Positions 1 through 7,814 of a stretch of 13,332 bases of DNA are shown one piece after another. The stretch is from NCBI GenBank assembly GCA_937897665.1, contig CALCPB010000762.1:1-13332 (forward strand), read 5' to 3'. A program made the position numbers and the translations under genes. Within the stretch, counting starts at the first letter, position 1. Every line of letters starts with the position of its first letter. The notes below the pieces were generated by a model that saw only the letters and a program-made list of their open reading frames with translations, ran no database searches and was not told where the DNA came from. This stretch comes from an uncultured Halomicronema sp. (lineage in GTDB: Bacteria > Cyanobacteriota > Cyanobacteriia > Phormidesmidales > Phormidesmidaceae).

Positions 1-1
1 C

Positions 2-28
2 TATAGCAATCCGTAGAAAGGTCAGGTC
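2..28 (+). repeat. IS630 left terminal inverted repeat
   Basis: Bases 2-28 match the reverse complement of 926-952 at 21 of 27 positions. The outermost 8 bases (TATAGCAA) are identical, and an inner block TCAGGTC (22-28) is also identical. Whether the outermost TA belongs to the element or to the duplicated target cannot be told. Confidence 0.85.
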
Positions 29-61
29 GTTTAAAGTGGGTGTGAGTTTGGAGAACTGCCG

Positions 62-927
62 ATGCCTGCCCCCTATAGTCTCGACCTGCGCCAGAAAGCG
101 ATCACCGCGCTCGAAGCGGGGCATTCCAAAGCCGCTGTCAGTCGATTGATGGGCATTGGCACCACCACGCTGACCGAGTGGCATAATCGGTATCGCGCTA
201 GCGGTGAGGTCGCCGCTAAACAAGGCTACCAACAGGGCCATAGTCACAAGATCACTGACTGGGAGGCGTTTCGCGCTTTTGCCGCGACGCACGGGGACAA
301 GACCCAGGCCGAGATGGCTCAGTTGTGGCCCGAGGAGATTAGCGAAGATACGATGGGCCGGGCGCTCAAACGAATTGGCTTCACACGAAAAAAAAGAGCT
401 ATCTCTACGCCGAAAGAGACTCGGAAAAACGCCAAGCCTACGACACTGAGTTAGCGCAATTCGAGGCCCACCGACGGGTTTATCTCGACGAGGCGGGCAT
501 CAATAATACCGAAGACTATGCCTATGGCTGGTGTGCCAAAGGTGAGCGCTTTACCGCCGAGCGCCGCGGCAATCGCACCGAACGCGTCAGTTTTATGGCC
601 GCTTGGCATCAACACCAACTGGTCGCGCCCCTGACTTATGAGGGCTACTGCAATCGCTCAGTCTTTGAAACCTGGCTAGAGCAAAAGCTCCTGCCCGTTC
701 TGGCACCGGGTAGTGTCATTATCTGTGACAATGCCTCGTTTCATAAAGGCGGGCGCATTGAAGAACTGATTCAGCAGGCCGGCTGTCATCTCTTGTATCT
801 GCCGCCTTACTCCCCGGATTTGAACCCGATTGAGCATCAATGGTTCGTTCTGAAGAACCGCATGCGAAAACAGATTCAATCCGGCAAACCATTTCGTCAA
901 GTCGTTGACCAAGCCTTCATTGACTGA
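62..927 (+). CDS. IS630-family transposase, made by -1 frameshift (OrfAB)
   Basis: This DDE transposase cuts and joins the IS ends at TA targets. Frame one (62-454) encodes a helix-turn-helix DNA-binding domain (about residues 1-60) and a second HTH-like segment. Frame two ends at 925-927 and encodes the RNase H-like catalytic core. Joining them by a -1 slip at the A-run 388-395 gives about 288 aa. The catalytic residues are Asp at 487-489 (motif YLDEAG), Asp at 727-729 (ICDNASFH) and Glu at 832-834 (LNPIEH). The last two are separated by 34 residues, the DD34E spacing of IS630. The only ATG seen in frame two (595) lies after the first Asp, so a separate OrfB would be inactive. The family call is firm; the frameshift mechanism is inferred from the sequence. 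Confidence 0.9.
388..397 (+). promoter_or_regulatory. Putative -1 ribosomal frameshift site (A8 then GA)
   Basis: Eight A's at 388-395 are followed by GA. In the upstream frame the heptamer 388-394 reads A AAA AAA, a classic slippery pattern for two-tRNA slippage. A -1 shift here joins the HTH part to the DDE part without a gap. A sequencing or assembly error in the homopolymer could look the same, but split IS630 transposases with such runs are common. Confidence 0.7.
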
Positions 928-2119
928 CCTGATCAAACTGCGGCTTGCTATATCGGGAATTTGGCGAAATCGGCTCTCGGGGGTTGACGCACTTATCGTT
1001 GCCGTAGCCCTCATTTTCTTTAGTTGTGCGCTGGGTCATGGTCTACATGGCATTGGCATGCTGGGGCTACCTCATGCCTTACTTTGGCAGACGATCGCCG
1101 ACCTCAGCACCGTGATCATTGCGCTGCGTTTTTTGAGCTTTTACCAAAGTTTTGATCTGCTGGCTCGGTTTAGTCAAATCTTTGCCTCTAGAGCAGAACT
1201 TGAGGAGAAAAATCAACTTCTAGAAACCGCCATGGTCGAGCTAAAGCAGACTCAGACTCAGCTCATCCAACAAGAAAAAATGTCGGGCTTAGGGCAATTG
1301 GTTGCAGGCATCGCCCATGAAGTCAACAATCCAATGAATTTCATTTCTGGCAACCTGCGTCATCTAAAGGAGTCCACTCAGGATCTACTAGAGTTTGTGA
1401 ATGTCTACCGGCAGCAACCTCAAACCTCTCCAGAAGTTGAGCAGCTTGCGGATGAAATCGATCTGGAGTTTTTGCAGCAAGATTTGCCGAATATGCTGAC
1501 GTCGATGCAGGTGGGGGCCGAGCGGGTTCGACAAATCGTCCTGTCTCTCCGAAACTTCTCGCGCATGGATGAGGCGGCGCTCAAACTCGTGGATATTCAC
1601 GAAGGTATCGACAATACTTTGCTGATTTTGCAGCACCGACTCAAAGCAAAACTTGATCGCTCTGCGGTTGATATCGTCAAAGACTACGCCTCCCTACCCC
1701 TGGTCGAATGCTATGCCGGACAACTGAATCAAGCCTTGATGAATGTCTTGTTGAATTCTATTGATGCTCTAGAAGAACGTGAAACCCACGAGCAAAAGCA
1801 GGCAGAACAGGCATCGGCAACGATCGATGGCAGTCCCAAACAGATTACGATTCGCACCAACAAACTCCCAGACAATTGGATAGAAATAAAAATTGCCGAC
1901 AACGGTGTCGGTATTTCTGAAATGATTCAACAACGAATGTTCGAACCATTTTTCACAACTAAACCCGTGGGCAAAGGGACTGGCATGGGACTCTCTATCA
2001 GCTATCAAATTATTGTCGAAAAGCATCACGGGAAGTTCACCTGCCTCTCGGAGCAGGGGCAAGGGACAGAGTTTGTTATTCAAATCCCCCATAATCAGCA
2101 ACCCGTAGCCTCAGATTAG
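905..2119 (+). CDS. Sensor histidine kinase, 5' end replaced by IS630
   Basis: A membrane-bound two-component sensor kinase. Two hydrophobic segments lie at about residues 27-50 and 54-78, then a coiled coil (about 94-127) and the HisKA domain with phospho-acceptor His138 in GIAHEVNNP. The HATPase domain has an N-box (NQALMNVLLNSIDAL), G1 DNGVG (332-336), F-box FEPFFTTKP and G2 GKGTGMGL (356-363), so the catalytic core is complete. The first 16 codons (905-952) are IS sequence and host codons begin at 953. The open frame starts at TTG 905 (or TTG 920), with no Shine-Dalgarno, so the native start is probably lost. The first segment carries C41-x3-H45, spaced like the copper-binding Cys/His of ethylene-receptor-type domains; that relation is inference. 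The gene is probably a truncated kinase; whether it is expressed is unknown. Confidence 0.8.
   Translation: MTKPSLTDLIKLRLAISGIWRNRLSGVDALIVAVALIFFSCALGHGLHGIGMLGLPHALLWQTIADLSTVIIALRFLSFYQSFDLLARFSQIFASRAELEEKNQLLETAMVELKQTQTQLIQQEKMSGLGQLVAGIAHEVNNPMNFISGNLRHLKESTQDLLEFVNVYRQQPQTSPEVEQLADEIDLEFLQQDLPNMLTSMQVGAERVRQIVLSLRNFSRMDEAALKLVDIHEGIDNTLLILQHRLKAKLDRSAVDIVKDYASLPLVECYAGQLNQALMNVLLNSIDALEERETHEQKQAEQASATIDGSPKQITIRTNKLPDNWIEIKIADNGVGISEMIQQRMFEPFFTTKPVGKGTGMGLSISYQIIVEKHHGKFTCLSEQGQGTEFVIQIPHNQQPVASD
926..952 (-). repeat. IS630 right terminal inverted repeat
   Basis: This is the partner of the left repeat. It begins within the transposase stop codon (925-927) and ends at TA 951-952. 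Host DNA resumes at 953 inside the kinase reading frame, exactly on a codon boundary of that frame. Confidence 0.85.
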
Positions 2120-2285
2120 GCAGTTGCTCAAACATGGCGTATCCATTAAATGAGGACAGCCTGCCAAATCGTCACCGAAAATAGCGCTTCGCCAGAGTCA
2201 GGGAACCCCGATCGCCCGCGCTCAGGGAGAGCAATCTCGCCCCCTCGGGCATTCTAAAGTTAGCCGTTTCTCCTTGACCTCGTCC

Positions 2286-3818
2286 ATGACCTTTGCCAGC
2301 AGCGTCCGGTTGTTTCAAACGTTGGTGATGTCTTTTCACTCAGCCATCGTGATTGAAACTGGGGAAGAAGAGCGGGTGCGCACCCTGATCAATAAAGGCA
2401 TTAACGAGCTGCAATTGGCCGTGTTTGTATGGAGCGTTGCTCAGGGGCTGACGCGATCGCCCAGCACTGTGCAAAACCGCTGGACTAACGAATACGCCCC
2501 GCCGGGCACCCAAAAACCGCAAGCTTTGGAGGAAACCACAGATCCCGTCGATGCCTTGAAGCATATTGAAACGCTGCAGTTTCAAGCGATTTATTGGCTG
2601 AAGGATCTGGGTCCTCATCTTCAGGATGAGACTGTGCGACGGCAACTGCGAGAAGTCATTCAGCAGTTTGCGCACAATCGCTCAGCGTTGGTGATTACCG
2701 GACATAGCCTGACCCTACCCCCCGATATTGCTCAAGACGTGGTCTATTTTGACCTCAAGCTGCCAGAGCCCGATGAATTGTACAAGGCCGTGACCGAAGT
2801 GGTGCGATCGCTAAAAGGGCGGATCTCCATCGAAGTGAAGCCAGAAGAAATCAACGGCTTAGTGCAAGCTATGCGCGGCATGACCCTGCAGCAGGCCCGC
2901 AAGGTGATTGCCTTTGCCGCTTTAGAAGATGGCAAATTGACCCGAGAAGATGTCAAGCGAGTCTTGCAACGTAAGGTACAAGTCCTGCACGAAGAGGGGC
3001 TGCTAGACTACATCCCCCCCGAGATGAATCCCTCGCAGCTTGGCGGTTTTGATGGCCTCAAGCAATGGCTGAAACGAGCCCGCGTGGGCTTTAGCGCTCA
3101 GGCTAAGGCGTTTAACCTGCCCGCCCCGCGCGGCATCTTGATTGTAGGCATTCAGGGCTGCGGCAAGTCTCTGGCCGCTAAAACCATTGCCCGTGAATGG
3201 CAAATGCCACTGCTCAAATTAGATGCCGGCAAACTCTACGACAAGTTTATTGGGGAATCAGAAAAGAACTTCCGCCGCGCCGTCACCCTGGCCGAAACCA
3301 TGTCCCCCGCAATTTTGTGGATCGATGAGATTGAGAAAAGCATGGGCCAGTCAACGAGCGACGCCGATGGCGGCTTGAGTCGCCGCCTGTTTGGCTATTT
3401 TTTGACCTGGCTCCAAGAAAAGTCAGAGGATGTGTTTGTCGTCGCTACGGCCAATGATCTTTCTCGCATTCCCCCCGAGCTATTGCGCAAGGGCCGCTTT
3501 GACGAGATCTTTTTCGTCGATCTGCCGGATGAAACCGAACGGGCGGCGATCCTCCAGATTCATCTCATGCGGCGCAAGCAAGATCCCAAACGATTTGAGT
3601 TGGCAGCGTTGGTACAGGCCACCGATGGATTTAGCGGGGCCGAGATTGAACAGGTCATTATTGTGGCCCTCTACTGTGCCATTCACGAAAATCGCCCTGT
3701 CGACACCGAGCTGATTATCGCGGCAGTGCGAGCCACGGTACCCCTGTCGATTAGCCGCCGCGAAGATTTGCACACGCTACGCCTCATGGCTCAAGAACGC
3801 TTCGTCGGCGTGAAGTGA
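2286..3818 (+). CDS. ycf46: Ycf46-like AAA+ ATPase
   Basis: A soluble AAA+ ATPase of about 510 aa, the usual length for the cyanobacterial/plastid Ycf46 group (Synechocystis slr0374 type), which has been linked to regulation of photosynthesis and inorganic carbon use. The N-terminal half (about 1-240) looks like a degenerate AAA-like domain and opens with the family's conserved [13 protein letters not shown] stretch. The C-terminal AAA module has Walker A GIQGCGKS (288-295, Lys294), Walker B LWIDE (Asp347, Glu348), sensor-1 ATAND and the RKGRFDEIF box with the arginine finger, so it should hydrolyse ATP. The start is uncertain: TTG 2274, ATG 2286 and ATG 2328 are in frame and none has a clear Shine-Dalgarno. 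ATG 2286 fits family N-termini well. It stands alone on its strand. Confidence 0.88.
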   Translation: MTFASSVRLFQTLVMSFHSAIVIETGEEERVRTLINKGINELQLAVFVWSVAQGLTRSPSTVQNRWTNEYAPPGTQKPQALEETTDPVDALKHIETLQFQAIYWLKDLGPHLQDETVRRQLREVIQQFAHNRSALVITGHSLTLPPDIAQDVVYFDLKLPEPDELYKAVTEVVRSLKGRISIEVKPEEINGLVQAMRGMTLQQARKVIAFAALEDGKLTREDVKRVLQRKVQVLHEEGLLDYIPPEMNPSQLGGFDGLKQWLKRARVGFSAQAKAFNLPAPRGILIVGIQGCGKSLAAKTIAREWQMPLLKLDAGKLYDKFIGESEKNFRRAVTLAETMSPAILWIDEIEKSMGQSTSDADGGLSRRLFGYFLTWLQEKSEDVFVVATANDLSRIPPELLRKGRFDEIFFVDLPDETERAAILQIHLMRRKQDPKRFELAALVQATDGFSGAEIEQVIIVALYCAIHENRPVDTELIIAAVRATVPLSISRREDLHTLRLMAQERFVGVK

Positions 3819-3979
3819 GCATGAGGGTGCGGTGAATTGCGACTTGCCCACCCCGGCAACGTTGGCCTGCTAGGGCGCATCCCAAATTTGTCAATCCATC
3901 AATGCGTTGCTCTGACCATGTTTGACTACATCAGTGGTTTGACCGTGAGTGAACAGAGAGGTTCCGAGATCATCGGAAA

Positions 3980-4023
3980 ACCGGTAGTAGCAGCTCCCAT
4001 CCACTCTGACTGCTGCCACCGGT
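3980..4023. terminator. Long hairpin between convergent ycf46 and ABC exporter genes
   Basis: Arms 3980-3993 and 4010-4023 pair over 14 positions with one mismatch and one G-T wobble, around a 16-base loop. No T-run follows on either strand, so it is not a textbook intrinsic terminator. Its place between two convergent genes suggests a transcription end or an mRNA-stabilising structure. The rest of 3819-4086 shows nothing else. Confidence 0.45.
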
Positions 4024-4086
4024 CTAGAACACTACCCCCGATATAATCTCGCCACTCAGAACATGGTCTAGTGATCGCCCGCTCAT

Positions 4087-5814
4087 CTAAGGCTGAAACT
4101 GTTGGGCATAGAGATAAGCGTAGCGATCGCCCCGGCCCAACAGCTCCTCATGGGTACCAGATTCGACCACTTGCCCCTGCTCAATGACTAAAATGCGGTC
4201 GGCATTGCGAACAGTGGCCAGCCGGTGAGCAATGATAAACGCTGTGCGATCGCCCATCAGTCGCTCCAGGGCCTCTTGCACCAAATTTTCTGACTCTGAG
4301 TCAAGGGCCGAGGTGGCTTCATCGAGAATCAGCACGCGCGGATTGAGCAGCACCGCGCGGGCGATCGCGATCCGCTGGCGCTGCCCCCCGGATAGGTTGA
4401 CGCCCCGTTCACCCACCCAGGCGTAATATCCCTGGGAAAATTGGCTGATGAAGTCGTGAGCATTGGCGGCTTTCGCGGCGGCTTCGACGGCGGCTAAGTC
4501 AAAGTCGGTTTGGCCAAAAGCAATATTTTCAGCAATCGTGCCAGAAAAGAGGATCGTTTCTTGAGGCACGATACCGATCTGTCGCCGCAGACTTTTGAGG
4601 GTGACGGTGGCGATGTCAGTGCCGTCAATCAAAATTTGCCCCGCTTGCGGATCATAAAAACGCGGCAGCAGGTTCACCAGCGTGGTTTTGCCTGCACCAG
4701 AAGAGCCGACCAAGGCAATTTTTTCACCCGGCTGGGCCAGCAAATTAATGCCCTGCAAGACCGATTCATCGGCTTGGTAGCTAAAGGTAACCTGACGATA
4801 TTCCACCTTGCCGGTGACCGCCGGTAAGACCTGAGCCTGGGGACTTTCTTCGACCCCCGGCGCGATCGCCGATAACTCAAAAACGCGATCGACCGAGGCT
4901 TCTGCTTCCTTAAACAGGTTGTAGTTTTCGGTGGTGTGAGTGATCGGGTCGATCAACAGCAGTCCGGCAGTGACGTAGCTGGCAAAGGCGGCCCCGGTCA
5001 GATTGTCCTGCGAAATTTGCCAGCTGCCGACCAAAAACAAGACGAGAATAATGCCCGCATACAGCAGCCCAATGACGGGATACTGCACCGCCAACAGCCA
5101 GGCCGCCCGATATTTGGCATCGTAGTGGCGCTGCGATTCGGCTCGAAAGCGCTCTACGGCATAGTCCTCAGCGGCAAAGGCCCGAATCAGGCGAATGCCG
5201 CCAAACACTTCCGTGAGCTGGGACGACAGATCGGAAACCAGGTTTTGGCTGGTGCGCGAATATTCCAACATGCGATCGCCAAACCAGCCCACCAGCAGTG
5301 CAAAGGCGGGCACGATGATCAGCATGGTCAGGGTGAGCTGCCAGTTCAAATACACCATGTAGGTGAGCACAACTACCAGCTGTAACACGCTGGGAATAAA
5401 GTCTTGAAACAGCTTTTTGACGACTTCACCAATGCGATCAATGTCTTCGGTAAGGCGATAGGTGAGGTCGCCGGTTTGGGCTTTGGCAAAATAGGCGAGG
5501 CTGAGCCGCTGCAGGTGGGCGTAGGTATTGACCCGCAGCTTCAGCGCCACTTCTAGCGCCGCTTTTGACATGAGGGAATCTTGCCCATATTGCCCCAGCT
5601 TGTGAATTACAAAGCCCGCGATGGTAATGGCGGCTAGTCGTGCTAAAGCGAGCACTTCACCTTGCACCAAAAGCGCCAGCATCAGCCCCGACAGCCAGGC
5701 CAAAATGGGCCAAAACGCAGTGAAGACCAGGGTACAGAGCAGCGCGTAAACAATGGTGCGCTGCTGCTCCCGCACATAGGGGGCCAGTTGCCAATATTTA
5801 GAGCGCTGCGCCAA
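4087..5814 (-). CDS. Type-1 ABC exporter, fused membrane and ATPase domains (MsbA-like)
   Basis: A half-transporter of 575 aa, full length for the family, expected to dimerise in the membrane and export lipids or hydrophobic compounds; the substrate cannot be read from sequence. Six membrane helices lie within about residues 20-295. The nucleotide-binding domain follows with Walker A GSSGAGKT (370-377), Q-loop Gln418, signature LSGGQ (474-478), Walker B LILDE (Asp498, Glu499) and switch His530, all intact. The start is TTG at 5814-5812: a stop lies just upstream in frame, and GAGG seven bases before the TTG (5822-5825 on +) is a good ribosome site. It is transcribed alone, divergent from the ABM-like gene and convergent with ycf46. 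A heterodimer partner is not visible nearby. Confidence 0.92.
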   Translation of the reverse strand: MAQRSKYWQLAPYVREQQRTIVYALLCTLVFTAFWPILAWLSGLMLALLVQGEVLALARLAAITIAGFVIHKLGQYGQDSLMSKAALEVALKLRVNTYAHLQRLSLAYFAKAQTGDLTYRLTEDIDRIGEVVKKLFQDFIPSVLQLVVVLTYMVYLNWQLTLTMLIIVPAFALLVGWFGDRMLEYSRTSQNLVSDLSSQLTEVFGGIRLIRAFAAEDYAVERFRAESQRHYDAKYRAAWLLAVQYPVIGLLYAGIILVLFLVGSWQISQDNLTGAAFASYVTAGLLLIDPITHTTENYNLFKEAEASVDRVFELSAIAPGVEESPQAQVLPAVTGKVEYRQVTFSYQADESVLQGINLLAQPGEKIALVGSSGAGKTTLVNLLPRFYDPQAGQILIDGTDIATVTLKSLRRQIGIVPQETILFSGTIAENIAFGQTDFDLAAVEAAAKAANAHDFISQFSQGYYAWVGERGVNLSGGQRQRIAIARAVLLNPRVLILDEATSALDSESENLVQEALERLMGDRTAFIIAHRLATVRNADRILVIEQGQVVESGTHEELLGRGDRYAYLYAQQFQP

Positions 5815-5983
5815 GCGATCGCCTCATCCGTTCTGCACTCCCCAAGCTATCAGGTTCTGAGAACACGGACTGAAGTTTGGTGAAAATTTTGCCTGCGATC
5901 GACCGTTCTAGGCAGCTAATTTTCCACTATGGTGAAAAAATCTTATGCTCGGTCAATATTCCGACCTATTCAGGGCCTTCACC

Positions 5984-6298
5984 ATGATTTCTAGGATGTG
6001 GCACGGCACCGTACCGACGGCGAAAGCTGAGGCCTATCGCACCTTTCTCAACACTCGGGTGATCCCCGATTACCAGTCCATTCCTGGCAATATCAGTGTT
6101 CACATTCTCGAACGCGCCGAGGACGACATCACCTATTTCATCACGCTCACCTTTTGGGAGAGTTGGGACGCCATCCATCGCTTTGCCGGTGCCGATGCAG
6201 AGACGTCCAAATACTATCTCGAAGATCAAGACTTCTTGCTGACCTTTGAACCACAGGTCGTTCACTATGAAGTGGTCGGCCAGTCACCCGCGTCATGA
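5984..6298 (+). CDS. ABM-like small protein (ferredoxin-like fold, unknown substrate)
   Basis: A cytosolic protein of 104 aa resembling the antibiotic-biosynthesis-monooxygenase (ABM) dimeric alpha/beta-barrel superfamily. I recognise the WHG start, the central FITLTFWESW strand-turn and the C-terminal FEPQVVHYEVV. The frame is open from ATG 5945. ATG 5984 is preferred because AGGG lies eight bases before it (5972-5975) and homologues begin with a Met-Ile-x-Arg-x-Trp-His-Gly pattern. Its stop overlaps the start of the GNAT gene (ATGA), implying translational coupling. Enzymatic activity is not assured: many members are uncharacterised and could be stress-related or binding proteins. Confidence 0.75.
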   Translation: MISRMWHGTVPTAKAEAYRTFLNTRVIPDYQSIPGNISVHILERAEDDITYFITLTFWESWDAIHRFAGADAETSKYYLEDQDFLLTFEPQVVHYEVVGQSPAS

Positions 6299-6699
6299 TT
6301 ACCCTATCGGAACGGCGCGATCTAGACATCGCTCAAATCCTTCCCCTGTACACAGCCAATCACTGGTCGGCGGCCCAAAAGCCGCAGGCGCTTCACCAAG
6401 CCCTGCTTAACTCCCACGGGTTAGTCTCCGCCTGGGATGGGGAGCAGCTGGTGGGTATTGGCAACGCCCTATCGGACGGATTTTTGGTGGTTTACTATCC
6501 TCATCTGTTGGTGCTGCCCGCCTATCAGGGTCAGGGCATTGGTCAACGGATTCTTGCCCGGTTGAAGCAACGCTACGCCGGGCTGCACATGCAGATGCTG
6601 GTGGCCGATGCGGCGGCGATCGCCTTTTACGAAAAGTGTGGCTTCACCCCAGCGGGCAGCACAGCCCCCATGTGGATTTATGATGGGGACGACCACTAG
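6295..6699 (+). CDS. GNAT-family N-acetyltransferase
   Basis: A 134-aa cytosolic acetyltransferase of the GNAT fold, expected to move an acetyl group from acetyl-CoA to an amine. Motif A is clear: LLVLPAYQGQGIGQRIL, with the acetyl-CoA pyrophosphate loop QGQGIG at 78-83. Motif B follows as AIAFYEKCGF (108-117), including the Tyr often used as the general acid. The start ATG 6295 overlaps the previous gene's TGA by the sequence ATGA, so the two are probably translated together. The acceptor substrate is unknown. Confidence 0.85.
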   Translation: MITLSERRDLDIAQILPLYTANHWSAAQKPQALHQALLNSHGLVSAWDGEQLVGIGNALSDGFLVVYYPHLLVLPAYQGQGIGQRILARLKQRYAGLHMQMLVADAAAIAFYEKCGFTPAGSTAPMWIYDGDDH

Positions 6700-6731
6700 C
6701 CCAACGCTGCTAGCAGGCTTGCTGTAAGGAT

Positions 6732-6764
6732 TTGACAGTGCTGCCCCCCGTTAATCGATACACT
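6732..6764 (+). promoter_or_regulatory. Possible promoter of rdgB
   Basis: A perfect TTGACA lies at 6732-6737. The best -10 match, TACACT at 6759-6764, is 21 bases away, which is longer than usual. It sits in the 105-bp gap before rdgB, 41 bases upstream of its start codon. The evidence is weak because of the spacing. Confidence 0.3.
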
Positions 6765-6804
6765 ATTTTCCAGCAGCTCCCTAATTTTAGAAAGGAAATC
6801 ACCT

Positions 6805-7410
6805 ATGCCGACCGTCATTGTGGCCACGGGCAACCCAGGCAAACTGGGGGAAATGCAAGGCTATCTGACCGACCTCGGGTGGGAACTTGCTCTCAAACCC
6901 CCGGAAATCGAGATTGAAGAGACGGGCACCACGTTTCTAGAAAACGCCCGGCTCAAAGCCTCCGAGGTGGCAAAAAGCCTGGGAGAATGGGCGATCGCTG
7001 ATGACTCGGGGCTCATGGTCGATGCCCTGGACGGCGCACCAGGACTATATTCAGCTCGCTATGGTCCGACTGATGCGGCCCGCATTGAGCGACTGCTGCG
7101 CGAATTGGGAACGACCGCGAACCGGACAGCTCAATTTGTCTGCGCGATCGCCCTCGCCCGTCCGGATGGCACCATCGCCCTGCAGACGGAAGGAGTCTGC
7201 CCTGGGGAAATTGCACAGCAGCCCAGTGATGGGGGCGGCTTTGGCTACGACCCAGTGTTTTACGTGCCCACTGCGGGCAAGACCTTTGCTGAGATGGCGC
7301 GCGCCGAGAAAGAACGGCTGAGTCACCGGGGCGTCGCCTTTGCCCAACTCATGCCCGCGCTGCGAGCGCTGGATCTAGAGACCGCCGCCAGATCCGGCGC
7401 GCCGTCATAG
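6805..7410 (+). CDS. rdgB: XTP/dITP pyrophosphatase (Ham1/RdgB)
   Basis: A house-cleaning enzyme that hydrolyses non-canonical purine nucleotides (dITP, XTP, dXTP) to monophosphates and pyrophosphate, keeping deaminated bases out of DNA and RNA. At 201 aa it has standard length. The family motifs are in order: TGNPGK (8-13) binding the nucleotide, ADDSGL (65-70) with catalytic/metal acids, GGFGYDPVF (144-152) and LSHRGVAF (172-179). The ATG start is supported by AAAGGAA ending about seven bases upstream. It follows the GNAT gene by 105 bp with a possible promoter of its own and precedes a hairpin region shared with psbY. Confidence 0.95.
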   Translation: MPTVIVATGNPGKLGEMQGYLTDLGWELALKPPEIEIEETGTTFLENARLKASEVAKSLGEWAIADDSGLMVDALDGAPGLYSARYGPTDAARIERLLRELGTTANRTAQFVCAIALARPDGTIALQTEGVCPGEIAQQPSDGGGFGYDPVFYVPTAGKTFAEMARAEKERLSHRGVAFAQLMPALRALDLETAARSGAPS

Positions 7411-7593
7411 TACTGTCTTACCCCCTACCGGCTATGGCAAACCGCCGTTTGATCCGCTCACTCCAAACGACTGAAATCACTACCTGGTGAGGTTTTCAAC
7501 TCTGCCTGCCGTAGGGCCTTGCACTTCCCGCAGGGTATTCTGCAGGCCAAATTCTGCCACATTAGGGCGGTCTGATCCACCAGGACGCCTCAA

Positions 7594-7646
7594 AACCAGA
7601 GCCGGTAGACCACAGGTTGATGCTTGGGGCTACCGGCTCTAGGGTT
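7594..7646 (-). terminator. Strong hairpin between rdgB and psbY, likely psbY terminator
   Basis: Arms 7598-7608 and 7630-7640 are an 11-bp perfect inverted repeat (AGAGCCGGTAG / CTACCGGCTCT). Four more pairs form outside it (7594-7597 with 7643-7646) across a two-base bulge. On the - strand the stem is followed closely by TTTT, fitting an intrinsic terminator for psbY. It may also act on rdgB transcripts from the other side. The rest of 7411-7684 shows no gene. Confidence 0.6.
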
Positions 7647-7684
7647 AGCGACTGTCGGCAATCCAGCGATCGCCCAGCCAACAA

Positions 7685-7807
7685 TTAAGCTTCTCGATTA
7701 TCGATGAAAGTCTGAAGTTGACCCAAAGCAGCTTTACCAATATTGAAGACAGCCCAACTACCGGCGAGAGCGATCGGTGCCAACACCACTACAATTCTCC
7801 AATCCAT
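7685..7807 (-). CDS. psbY: Photosystem II protein PsbY
   Basis: A 40-aa gene, too short for common length cut-offs. The product begins [11 protein letters not shown], has one membrane helix (about residues 5-23) and ends with TFIDNREA. This matches cyanobacterial PsbY, a single-helix thylakoid subunit at the edge of photosystem II near cytochrome b559, dispensable for oxygen evolution but affecting its stability. The start is well supported: AAGGAGG (7815-7821 on +) lies seven bases upstream of the ATG at 7807. It lies 99 bp beyond the carbonic-anhydrase-like gene on the same strand and is followed by a terminator-like hairpin. The product name is by recognition of family pattern and size. 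Confidence 0.9.
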   Translation of the reverse strand: MDWRIVVVLAPIALAGSWAVFNIGKAALGQLQTFIDNREA

Positions 7808-7814
7808 CACTAAA

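Larger units (their letters stand above)
2..952 (+). mobile_element. IS630-family insertion sequence, complete
   Basis: The element is bounded by TA at 2-3 and 951-952, fitting the TA target duplication of the IS630/Tc1-mariner group. The ends form imperfect inverted repeats (2-28 and 926-952) that match at 21 of 27 positions. It carries one transposase gene in two overlapping frames with an intact catalytic triad, so it may still be active. It contains no HIP1 octamer, unlike most of the window, which fits a mobile origin. It interrupts the 5' part of the downstream histidine kinase gene. Only one base of host DNA is visible on the left side, so the exact target cannot be confirmed. Confidence 0.9.

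Noticed and set aside
595..927. Separate second transposase gene from ATG 595
   Set aside because: It would lack the first catalytic Asp (487-489); the frameshifted fusion explains the sequence better.
676..1014. 112-codon - frame across the IS right end
   Set aside because: Antisense to the transposase catalytic core and the kinase start, without ribosome site or known motif.
2134..2184. 16-codon ATG frame upstream of ycf46 as a leader peptide
   Set aside because: No ribosome site, no attenuator-like structure found after it, and such short frames are expected by chance.
3837..4046. 69-codon + frame after ycf46 starting at TTG
   Set aside because: No Shine-Dalgarno, no recognisable domain, and it covers the hairpin between two convergent genes; most likely chance.
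4936..5385. 149-codon + frame inside the ABC exporter
   Set aside because: Antisense shadow of a fully intact transporter with complete ABC motifs; its own product has low-complexity Gln/His/Gly content and no domain.
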